Source: CAVOBC01 sp963693635
GTDB lineage: Bacteria; Pseudomonadota; Gammaproteobacteria; Pseudomonadales; Azotimanducaceae
Assembly (NCBI GenBank): GCA_963693635.1
Contig: CAVOBC010000127.1
Location: forward strand, 1-11,984
Direction of reading: 5' to 3'
DNA: 11,984 nucleotides
The position numbers and the translations under genes are program-made. The notes under the pieces are model-generated. The model did not search any database and had not been told where the DNA came from. It saw only the letters and a list, made by a program, of their open reading frames with translations. Below are positions 1-6,492 of the stretch, in pieces (positions within the stretch are counted from its first letter, which is position 1; the number at the start of each line of letters is the position of its first letter).

Positions 1-665
1 CGCACGTATTGACCCGTCAGCAAGCCGCCCGCGAGCGGACTCCACGGAATCGTCGCGACACCGTATGTCTCCGCCATCGGCATAAGCTCGCGCTCAACCC
101 GGCGGTCAAGGAGGTTGTAAGGCTGCTGCTCGCAAATGAAACGATTGAGATGGTGCTTCTCGGCAGCCCACAGTGACTCCACAAACTGCCACGCCGCAAA
201 TGTTGAGGTGCCGATGTAACGAACCTTGCCCGCCCGGATGAGGTCGTCGAGCGCGCGCAGGGTCTCGTCAATCGCCGTATCCGGCCGTGGCCGGTGGATC
301 TGATAGAGGTCGATATAGTCTGTCTTCAGTCTTGTCAGGCTGGCCTCGCAAGCTGCAATGATGTGACGGCGGCTCGCGCCGCGCATGTTGGGGTCGTCGT
401 CTGCCATCGCGCCGTGGAACTTGGTCGCCAGCACCACGCGATCGCGCTTGCCATTGCGTGCGAGCGCCTCACCGGTGATGGTTTCGCTGCGGCCGCGCGA
501 ATAGACGTTGGCGGTGTCGATGAAGTTGATGCCGGCATCCAGCGCACGATCGACCATTGCGTACGCGTCGTCCGGTTCCGTGCGCATTCCAAACATCATC
601 GCGCCCAGACAGAGATTGCTGACGCGCACGCCCGTGCGGCCCAGAAGGCGAGTTTCAATTGTCAT
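1..665 (-). CDS. Aldo/keto reductase, Tas/YhdN-like (3' end outside window)
   Basis: NAD(P)H-dependent reductase of carbonyl compounds with the aldo/keto reductase TIM-barrel fold, expected to be cytoplasmic. The minus-strand reading frame opens at the ATG at 663-665 and stays open for 221 codons to the window edge. The N terminus is the typical LLGRTGVRVSNLCLGAMMFG strand. The AKR tetrad can be read as Asp50 and Tyr55 (in IDTANVY), Lys82 (in LATKFHG) and His124 (in QIHRP). The later GKVRYIGTS and EQQPYNLLDRR blocks match the COG0667 subgroup that includes aryl-alcohol-dehydrogenase-like reductases. About one third of a usual 310-350 residue protein is missing beyond the window. Frame and motifs are intact, so the gene looks functional. 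The substrate cannot be inferred. Upstream lies a 335-bp intergenic region and then a divergently oriented gene. Confidence 0.93.
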   Translation of the reverse strand, partial: MTIETRLLGRTGVRVSNLCLGAMMFGMRTEPDDAYAMVDRALDAGINFIDTANVYSRGRSETITGEALARNGKRDRVVLATKFHGAMADDDPNMRGASRRHIIAACEASLTRLKTDYIDLYQIHRPRPDTAIDETLRALDDLIRAGKVRYIGTSTFAAWQFVESLWAAEKHHLNRFICEQQPYNLLDRRVERELMPMAETYGVATIPWSPLAGGLLTGQYV

Positions 666-818
666 GGCAAGCTCCGAGCAGTGAATTAGATTGGTGACTA
701 TACGACGACACGACGCTGGGCGAATGCTCTTCGTACCGGATAGGTCTGCCCGTTTCTAAACCCCATGTTGGCCGCAGACGTCCTACCCATCTTCGTCCCT
801 CCTCGTAGCGACCTCTAT

Positions 819-866
819 ATGCACGTCTACATACACGTCGATATGCACGTCGATATGCACCTTCTA
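819..866. repeat. Degenerate 12-bp tandem repeat, about four units
   Basis: Four consecutive 12-bp units start at 819, 831, 843 and 855. They follow the pattern ATGCACGTCGAT; units 2 and 3 differ by one base, unit 1 diverges over its last bases, and unit 4 keeps only the ATGCAC half. The block lies in the 335-bp intergenic region between the divergent aldo/keto reductase and DUF2147-like genes. It could be a product of replication slippage or a small cluster of binding sites. No coding role is likely, although one frame reads as an alternating His/Val/Asp/Met stretch. Confidence 0.6.
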
Positions 867-881
867 TGCTTCAGCTTCTCT

Positions 882-936
882 GGCGCGCCTTCATATGGGG
901 CGCGCCATCCATCGGCGCGCACATATACATCGCGCC
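882..936. repeat. Spaced GGCGCGCC-type motifs, about 16-bp period
   Basis: The GC core GGCGCGCC occurs at 882-889 and 899-906. Related cores follow at 914-920 (GGCGCGC) and 931-936 (CGCGCC), so starts are about 17, 15 and 16-17 bp apart. They alternate with AT-richer spacers such as TTCATATG and ACATATACAT. The block follows the 12-bp repeat and lies 65-120 bp upstream of the start at 1001. The spacing suggests repeated operator-like sites or a decayed tandem array. No regulator is visible nearby. The rest of 666-1000 shows no gene. Confidence 0.4.
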
Positions 937-1000
937 TTCTATCTTGCATAGCGCAAAGCCCATCTTCTAAATCACTTCAGCAAAATCCGGGGATCACCCA

Positions 1001-1592
1001 ATGACGCAATCGAAAAACCTCGGCAAACACGGCTGGACAGCCCGAAGCCACGCGCTCGCTGTGCTGCTTGCCGCCACATTCGTCGTCTTCGGTGCGAACG
1101 TGACGTCTGCCGCGGATGACCCTGACCCTGTACTCGGCCAATGGACGTCCGGGGACTCGGCCATCGAAATCACGGAATCGAACGGCAAGCTGACCGGCAA
1201 GGTCATCGCCATACTTCGCCCGGTCTACGAGGAAGGCGAGGAACTTGGCCCGCCGGGCGCGGCGAGAACCGACCAGCGCAATCCAGACCCGGCACTAAAA
1301 GTGCCAGCCGATCCTTGGCATGGAATTGTTGACCGACTACCGAATCAGGGACGGCAAGTGGAAAGGCAAGATCTACGATCCCAATTCCGGCAGCACCTAC
1401 TCGTCGACCATGCAGGTTGACCGCGAAGGCAACCTCAAGATGCGCGGCTATATTGGTTTTGCGATGTTCGGCAAGACCGCGATTTTCGAGCCCGCGTCAT
1501 CGTGCAAGCCGCACATCATCGAGATGTTTGCCATCGCAGGTCGTGCACTCGCCGGGTGCAGATGTGGCGACGACGCTCAACGCCCGAATTAG
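1001..1592 (+). pseudogene. Secreted DUF2147-like protein, frameshifted
   Basis: DUF2147 proteins are small exported proteins of unknown function in proteobacteria. The first frame starts at ATG 1001 with a signal peptide: a basic N terminus, a hydrophobic core around residues 18-31 and likely cleavage at TSA/AD near residue 37. It then reads VLGQWTSGDSAIEITESNGKL and runs into the family's central region. After the codons for NPDPALK (near 1300) homology moves to the +1 frame, which continues as PILGMELL, the DYRIRDGKWKGKIYDPNSG block and KMRGYIGFAMFGKT. The downstream frame has a stop at 1296-1298, so the switch must fall at about 1299-1310. Removing one A from the AAAA run at 1297-1300 restores a single frame. 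The C terminus after FGKTAIFEPA extends about 34 residues past the usual family end, suggesting further decay or a lost stop. This is either a pseudogene or a homopolymer sequence error. Confidence 0.75.
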
Positions 1593-1770
1593 TGGCACCA
1601 CTGTGCCCCCACTTAAGGCACTACGCCGACGTGCTGGGTCGACGCCGCCCGACCCATCAAAAATCAATCTTGGTGTGCGGACTCCGAAGAGACGAAGCTA
1701 CAAGGTGCACGCCACACCGCTGTGAGCGAATCGATGACGGCCGTCAAGACCCGTCCGATGCAGACCGCTC

Positions 1771-2304
1771 TTAACGTTTGTTTCGCGGCCGAACCCAGGT
1801 GGACACGCCTTCGCTGCTGACTATCAACGAGCCCCCGAGACGTTCTGGCTTGGTCCGGACCTCATCGCCGACGTGGATGCGGACCCTGCGAGCTCTACGT
1901 TGAATCCACGTGTCACCGTTGGCCAACACGAAGACCATTTTTCACCCTTCAGTCCCCGAATCGCGTTCACGCGCGATGCCGTTACATCCGCCGCTCGCGG
2001 TGCGGTCTTCGCGGGCCCATCCACGGTCTCCGGTTCTTTGATATCAGGTTGGCTCATCACAGTTTCAGGTGCGCCCTCTTCCACCCTCGCCGTGGTCGCA
2101 TTAATCCGCGAGTCCGGGGACGGCCGAAGGGGTCCTGGACTCTTCTTTAAGTAACGCTCGCTGCGCGGATCTTGAGGGGAAGGCAAGATCAAAGCATGCA
2201 AGCCTTGTCGCATCGACGGTGATTTCAGCGCATTGCTCCGGCTCCTCCGCGACCGCTGCCAGACTCAACATGGCGACAAACACCCCGGTCAGCGCTGGGG
2301 ACAC
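1771..2304 (-). pseudogene. Small exported protein with Cys motif and C-terminal beta domain, twice frameshifted
   Basis: Three reading-frame segments on the minus strand together resemble a family of small periplasmic hypothetical proteins. Segment 1 has a hydrophobic signal sequence ending near LSLAAVA, then EQCAEITVDATRLACFD, matching the family's CxxI..DxxRLACYD N-terminal motif. Segment 2, in another frame, carries the low-complexity linker and DVTASRVNAIRGLKGEK. Segment 3 returns to the first frame with MVFVLANGDTWIQRRARRVR, IHVGDEVRTKPERLGGS and a stop at 1771-1773. One extra A in the A5 run complementary to 1938-1942 would join segments 2 and 3 as GEK-MVFVLANG. The first shift lies between about 2090 and 2155. 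The start is uncertain: GTG at 2304 gives the fuller signal peptide, ATG at 2271 is the alternative. The family name is not known to me. Confidence 0.6.
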
Positions 2305-2559
2305 AAATGTTGGAATAGCACGAAGATGCGAGCCACTTACCGATTCTTGTCCCTTCGATAACCTCGTTTGACTCAAATCACATGCAACATCCGACGCCCC
2401 GCCCGAACGGTACCGCAGGCGCACCGGGTTGGCGAGGACGACGCGCCCATCGTCCGTCCCTCCTGCCATCGATACCTCCACGACTTCTACCCGGCCAGCA
2501 ATGAGCCACCGCGAATCTCGAGGGGAAGTGCAGACGTTTCCCTGGACCGCGGCACGCTC
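2305..2559. other. Intergenic region without a supportable gene
   Basis: This lies between the start of the reverse-strand exported-protein pseudogene and the MITE-like element. The methyltransferase frame is open leftward through it to 2368, but that translation is rich in Arg and Pro, has no domain pattern, and would run through the inverted-repeat element. I treat it as non-coding. I see no clear promoter or terminator. Confidence 0.5.
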
Positions 2560-2735
2560 TATCAGGGTGCTGAAAAAGTGCTTTCCTGCACTTTTTCAGA
2601 GTCGCGGGCCTCAGCCCGCTCGCGACAAATCAACGACTTAGGTCGTCGATTTGCGGCAGATGCCATCCATGGCTCGCGAAGCGAACGTGAAATCCATGTA
2701 TCGGTCCAGCAGACTGCTTTTTCAGCAGCCTGCTA
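2560..2735. mobile_element. MITE-like element with terminal inverted repeats
   Basis: The left end TATCAGGGTGCTGAAAAAG (2560-2578) matches the reverse complement of the right end CTTTTTCAGCAGCCTGCTA (2717-2735) at 17 of 19 positions. The roughly 176-bp interior has no open frame of its own and is full of dyads. There is a perfect 12-bp stem CTGAAAAAGTGC/GCACTTTTTCAG at 2570-2581 and 2588-2599 with a 6-base loop. A bulged GTCGCG..CGCGAC stem follows at about 2601-2626. An AATCAACGAC/GTCGTCGATT stem follows at about 2629-2652. Both ends carry a TA dinucleotide, compatible with but not proof of a TA target duplication. The likely identity is a non-autonomous transposable element or a conserved intergenic palindromic repeat. 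The parent transposase is not in the window. Confidence 0.6.
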
Positions 2736-2745
2736 TGATGCCAGC

Positions 2746-3360
2746 ATGCCGCTCAACGACTTTGACACACCAACCGCCTGGCGGATCGACCTTGATGAAC
2801 GCTGGCCCGAGCGCCTTGCGATCAAGCAGGCCGTGCTCGACCGGTTGTCACAACACGTCGCAGAAAGGGAATCTGCCAAGAGGCCCCTGCGGGTCCTCGA
2901 ACTGGGCGTCGGTGATACCGAGATGCTCGGCAAAGTGGCGGGTGCATTCGATTCGGCAGAGTTGGTTGGGCTTGATCTCAACAAACAACTGTTGAAGCAC
3001 GGTCAGGCGGCGCTCGGAGATCGCGCGACCTTCGTGCACCAGGACTTGCGGCTACCGTTTGACCATGCAATAGATACTCACTTTGATATCGTGTACACCT
3101 TCCAAACGCTGCATGATCTTGGCGGGCGCAACCAGCTTCAGTCGATCTACGAGACCGTCGGGACCCACCTCGTTCCTGGCGGCCTGTTGGTGAATGCAGA
3201 TTTCGTCGAGCCCATGCCCCACGACGATGCCGCGAACCCCAGACGCTTCCCGGCGAGTGTGCACATCGAGATACTGCAAAACCTGGGATTCACCGACTGC
3301 GGTCTCTACACCCGTGAAGGGGCGATCGGTTGCATAGCTGCACACAAGCGCGCCCTTTGA
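2746..3360 (+). CDS. Class I SAM-dependent methyltransferase
   Basis: Predicted cytoplasmic methyltransferase of 204 residues with a Rossmann-like fold; the substrate is unknown. Motif I is VLELGVGDTEML (residues 50-61), the SAM-ribose acidic residue is probably Asp77 in VGLDLNK, the next acidic position is Asp100 in VHQDLRLPF, and motif III-like LVPGGLLVNADF starts near residue 142. The chosen ATG at 2746 starts a domain of normal length. The frame is open further upstream to 2368, but that would translate the inverted-repeat element. No convincing Shine-Dalgarno site precedes 2746, and the start is only 10 bp after the MITE-like element, so the element may have replaced the native leader. 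The gene converges on the crotonase gene, with 96 bp between them and no clear terminator. Confidence 0.85.
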   Translation: MPLNDFDTPTAWRIDLDERWPERLAIKQAVLDRLSQHVAERESAKRPLRVLELGVGDTEMLGKVAGAFDSAELVGLDLNKQLLKHGQAALGDRATFVHQDLRLPFDHAIDTHFDIVYTFQTLHDLGGRNQLQSIYETVGTHLVPGGLLVNADFVEPMPHDDAANPRRFPASVHIEILQNLGFTDCGLYTREGAIGCIAAHKRAL

Positions 3361-3456
3361 TGGCCCGTTAGTTCTTGTCGCGTTGCGAGCAAACCTCGCA
3401 GTTTCTTGCCGAAAATAGCAGTGCATCCCCGCACCGCACGCGCCAGTCAGGGGCGA

Positions 3457-4245
3457 CTAACGTCCCTTCCACTCGGGATCTCGCTTCTCTGCGAACGCGC
3501 GAGGTCCCTCCAGCGCATCTTCCGAACGTTGCCATCGATGAAAGGCCGGGTAACTGGACTGGTTTGATATCGCCGCGTCGAGACCAGGCTCCGAGAGGCC
3601 CATCAGGATTGCCTCCTTCGAGGCGGCAAGCGCCAGCGGCGCGCACCTCAGCATCTGCGAACACCAATGCTCAACCGTTGCGTCGAGCGCATCCGCCTTC
3701 GTGACTTCATTGACAAAGCCCATCTCGAAGCCACGGGCAGCGGTTATCCGTTCAGCCGTCAGCACGATCCCCATCGCCTGCTTCAAACCCACCTGCCGCG
3801 CCAGTCGATGCAGTCCACCACCGAGGGCGACCGACCCGACCAAAGGCTCTGGCAGTCCAAAGGTCGATCGCGAAGTCGCAATGATCACGTCACAGGCAAG
3901 CGCAATCTCGAAGCCACCACCGAGCGCATAGCCGTCAACCGCCGCGATGACCGGCTTGGCAAGGTCAAACCGTTCGATGAGGCCCGCGTACCCGTGCTCT
4001 GGATACGGCACGCGACCACCTGCAGCAATCGCCTTCAGATCACTGCCCGCGCAGAACGCCCGACCCTCACTGCCCTTAACAACGGCGACGTACTGCGCCG
4101 CATCGCTCGCGAATCGATTGAACGCGTCCTCAAGCTCTGCGTGCATTTCGGGATTGATGGTATTCATCGCCTCAGGACGATTGAGCAGAATGTACGTTAT
4201 GTGATCCGTCGCGCTGACATCTATGAAGCGGTAGTCCAAGGTCAT
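3457..4245 (-). CDS. Enoyl-CoA hydratase/isomerase (crotonase family)
   Basis: Cytoplasmic acyl-CoA enzyme of 262 residues, the normal crotonase length. Oxyanion-hole segments are visible as RAFCAGSDLKA (residues 62-72) and DGYALGGGFE (residues 104-113). Two glutamates spaced exactly 20 residues apart, Glu113 in GGGFE and Glu133 in LPEP, correspond to the catalytic pair of classical enoyl-CoA hydratase (Glu144 and Glu164 in the rat enzyme). True hydratase activity is therefore plausible. The exact acyl-CoA cannot be told; family members act in fatty-acid, aromatic or terpenoid side-chain degradation. An AGGGG stretch directly abuts the ATG at 4243-4245, which is tight for a ribosome site, so initiation a few codons downstream is possible. 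The gene is divergent from the dioxygenase gene, 197 bp away, and stands alone on its strand. Confidence 0.93.
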   Translation of the reverse strand: MTLDYRFIDVSATDHITYILLNRPEAMNTINPEMHAELEDAFNRFASDAAQYVAVVKGSEGRAFCAGSDLKAIAAGGRVPYPEHGYAGLIERFDLAKPVIAAVDGYALGGGFEIALACDVIIATSRSTFGLPEPLVGSVALGGGLHRLARQVGLKQAMGIVLTAERITAARGFEMGFVNEVTKADALDATVEHWCSQMLRCAPLALAASKEAILMGLSEPGLDAAISNQSSYPAFHRWQRSEDALEGPRAFAEKRDPEWKGR

Positions 4246-4442
4246 CCCCTGTTTGATCGAGTTTATCCGCCGCTAGGGCGGCGGCGTTACCAACCCGGCA
4301 AACAACCTGGCCTCGCGGACCCTCGTTGTCGCCTGAGGCAGCGAGCTTAGCAGCACGGCACCTGACCGGTGCGCGTTTGACCAGCCTCGTCAGCGAATGC
4401 ACTATGAGGCTCTTACGTTTCATTACAATCGGGTGAATCGAG
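4246..4442. other. Divergent intergenic region with GC-rich hairpin
   Basis: This 197-bp region separates the divergently transcribed crotonase and dioxygenase genes and should hold both promoters. A short dyad CCGCC-GCTAG-GGCGG lies at 4267-4281, within the predicted leader of the crotonase mRNA. A second weak dyad (GCCT/AGGC) lies near 4331-4339. No -35/-10 pair is good enough to call. Confidence 0.35.
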
Positions 4443-5408
4443 ATGAGCCAGATCACATTGACACCAATTGCAGGCAAGCGCTTCGGGGCCGTGGTCACAG
4501 GCGTCAAGCTTGCACACATCACCGACGACGACCTCACGGTCGTCAAGGCCGGGTTTCTCGAGCACGGCTTTCTCGTTTTTCCACGGCAGTTTCTCTCGGA
4601 CGCAGAGAACATCGCCTTTGGCCAGCACTTTGGCGAACTGGAATTCGGCGCGGCGCCCATGGCGAATCAGGAAAAGCGCGAGGACGGCAGCTACGGCAAG
4701 ATTTATGACATCGAGACCCAGCGCATGCGCACCAACGTCGGCAACGAGGCCTGGCACACCGACTCGACCTATCGGCCCATCAGCAGCAAGTGCGCCATGC
4801 TCTCCGCTGTCACCATTCCGGCAACGGGCGGTGAAACCGAACTTGCAGACATGCGCACAGGGTACGCCGCTCTGGATGCAGCAACGAAGGATCGCATCGC
4901 CTCGCTCGCGGCCTATCACTCCACCCAGTTCTCTCAAGCGAACGACGTTGGCAACTTCCCGCCGGCCGAGGCAGGCACCATCTACCACGGCGAGGCCTAC
5001 CTCAGGGCGCTCGTAAAAACCCACCCAGAGACCGGCGTCGCCAATCTCTTCGTAGGCCGCCACGCATTCGGCATTCCTGGGCTTGCGCGCGATGAAAGCA
5101 GGCAACTCCTGCGGTCCCTGGTTGAATTCGTCGTTTCTGACGAGCAACGTGTCTACACCCACAAATGGCAGGTCGGTGACACCCTTTTCTGGGACAATCG
5201 CGCTTTGCTACACCGGGCGAGGCCTTACGACTACACCGAGGCTCGCGTTCTGACCGGTACACGCGTCGGCGGCGATCCTGCCTCGGAACTTGCGTACTAC
5301 CCCACCGACCCAGGGGCCGAAGCCGGCCGTGCAGCACTCATTGCAGAGCTTGAGATCCAACGTCAGGCGTGGGCTGCCCGGGGCGGCGAGACCGCGGTGG
5401 CGGGCTAA
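4443..5408 (+). CDS. TauD/TfdA-family Fe(II)/2-oxoglutarate-dependent dioxygenase
   Basis: Predicted non-haem iron oxygenase of 321 residues that couples 2-oxoglutarate decarboxylation to substrate hydroxylation, often with release of a leaving group. The iron-binding triad is His105 and Asp107 (WHTDST) and His257 (ALLHRAR). Arg268, 11 residues after the distal His, fits the 2-oxoglutarate-binding Arg of TfdA and TauD. The position four residues later, where TauD has the taurine-sulfonate-binding Arg270, is Gly272 here, so taurine is an unlikely substrate. The best general description is TfdA-like with unknown substrate. The start ATG at 4443 gives the normal N terminus (ITLTPIAGKRFGAVVTGVKL). 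Its 3' end overlaps the convergent methyltransferase frame by 71 bp. Confidence 0.92.
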   Translation: MSQITLTPIAGKRFGAVVTGVKLAHITDDDLTVVKAGFLEHGFLVFPRQFLSDAENIAFGQHFGELEFGAAPMANQEKREDGSYGKIYDIETQRMRTNVGNEAWHTDSTYRPISSKCAMLSAVTIPATGGETELADMRTGYAALDAATKDRIASLAAYHSTQFSQANDVGNFPPAEAGTIYHGEAYLRALVKTHPETGVANLFVGRHAFGIPGLARDESRQLLRSLVEFVVSDEQRVYTHKWQVGDTLFWDNRALLHRARPYDYTEARVLTGTRVGGDPASELAYYPTDPGAEAGRAALIAELEIQRQAWAARGGETAVAG

Positions 5409-6196
5409 CCGCACAATCTGCCGTGAGTTCCCCGCGCGGCTCGGTGTAGGTTTCGAACACGCGCTCGAAGCGATGCGACACCTCGTCATAATCCGGAATC
5501 CGATCCTGTGGCAAGCCCCAGGTGACCACATTGTAGAGTTGGCGCGGTTCCGAGAATATCTCGGGTACATCAAACCCCCACCCGCTGTGCAGCGTCAGGC
5601 CCGCCTGATGTAACCGGTTTTCAACCGATTGATGAATCGAGCCTGTCCCCGTGTGCCGACCTGAACTCTCGTAGTAAAGAATCTGCGGCAGTTTGCTAGT
5701 CCATGCGGGGATCGGTTCCTCCATCGGCATGAGCCCAACCATCGCACCGCCAGGACGCAGCACGCGCCCGGCATACGCAATCCAGTGCAGGGGCCCATGG
5801 CGCGAGATGATCATGTCGAGCGACTGATCTTCCGCCGGCAGGTGAATGCCGCCGTCTTCGCTGCTACGCGCGTCATGGGTCAGATAGGAAACATTGGTCG
5901 CACCGGCCGCCTGGGCATTGCGTTGGGCGACTTCAACGTAACTGTGGATTCGATCGTAGGCGACGATGTGATCACAGTCACTCGCCAACAACAGCGCCAC
6001 GCCGCCATGACCACAACCGACGTCCATGATCTGCGAGGTTGGCCCCAACTTGCCACGGACGAGGTCAAGGTACGCCTGTTCACCGTCCCCCACACCGATG
6101 GTCGAACGCCACGGGTAATAGTAGCCTTCCTGAACCTCGGAGAGTCGATCGTACCGGTCGTCGGAGTGGGGCCCGCGGGATACTCAGTTCAGCCAT
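5338..6196 (-). CDS. SAM-dependent methyltransferase, probable N-terminal frameshift
   Basis: Class I methyltransferase, substrate unknown. The intact core runs from about 6180 down to 5338: YDRLSEVQEGYYYPWRS, then motif I IMDVGCGHGGVALLLA, VAYDRIHSYVEVAQRNAQAAG, LDMIISRHGPLHWI and the VLRPGGAMVGL strand. The core has no ATG; the only in-frame start is an internal GTG at 6093 that would cut off the conserved N-terminal segment. In a second frame, ATG at 6194-6196 follows a good ribosome site (AGAGGGAG, about 10 bases upstream) and reads MAELSIPR. A one-base change in the GC-rich run near 6168-6182 would join that start to the core frame; an in-frame TGA lies just beyond. I therefore place the true start at 6196 with an indel. 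The 3' end overlaps the dioxygenase gene tail-to-tail. Confidence 0.72.
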
Positions 6197-6492
6197 GCTT
6201 GGTCGCTCCCTCTTGGCGTCAAGTTCACCAGATACGAAGTCTCATTGCGTCAAATGACGTTACCGCCGGACCCATGCAACGGCTACTGTTGGCAGCGCTC
6301 GGTCAGCAGCGCTCGAAGGCACGCGCGTCATCCGCCGAGGTTGGGTTGGGCAACCGGCACACCCACGCGCCGCTCTTGTTGGCGGGCAAAACCAGGACGT
6401 GAACCCGCTACCAGCATCTCACGGTGCCAGATTACCGCGCTGGCGCACAGGGAACTCTCGGCAGCCTATTGCTTTAGTTCCATGAAGGGTTG
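6197..6492. other. Intergenic region, nothing supportable
   Basis: This 296-bp stretch lies between two minus-strand genes, the SDR upstream and the methyltransferase downstream. It contains the methyltransferase ribosome site at its left edge and a small dyad GCGTCA-AA-TGACGT at about 6247-6260. Short frames on both strands have no recognisable domain. I see no RNA gene or clear terminator. Confidence 0.4.

Noticed and set aside
294..689. Plus-strand open frame of 131 codons
   Set aside because: It is antisense to the intact aldo/keto reductase, which has a full catalytic tetrad; the plus-strand protein shows no domain.
819..936. Possible CRISPR array
   Set aside because: The units are 12-17 bp, degenerate and without unique spacers of the usual length; no cas genes are present.
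2570..2599. Perfect 12-bp stem as a rho-independent terminator
   Set aside because: The stem is AT-rich with no terminal U-tract outside it, and it forms part of the terminal repeat of the MITE-like element.
2368..2745. Long N-terminal extension of the methyltransferase
   Set aside because: The added 126 residues have no domain pattern and run through the inverted-repeat element; starting at 2746 gives a normal-length domain.
4377..4406. TTGACC-like -35 with a weak -10 before the dioxygenase
   Set aside because: The -10 candidate matches poorly, and such pairs are expected by chance in intergenic DNA.
4413..5162. Minus-strand open frame of 249 codons
   Set aside because: It is antisense to the dioxygenase, whose iron and 2-oxoglutarate residues are intact; the reverse protein is unrecognisable.
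5785..6402. Plus-strand open frame of 205 codons
   Set aside because: It is antisense to the methyltransferase core and continues into non-coding sequence; no family motif.
6395..6408. GCGGGTTCACGTCC on the minus strand as a possible tRNA T arm
   Set aside because: The flanks do not form a T stem, and no acceptor or anticodon arms are present.
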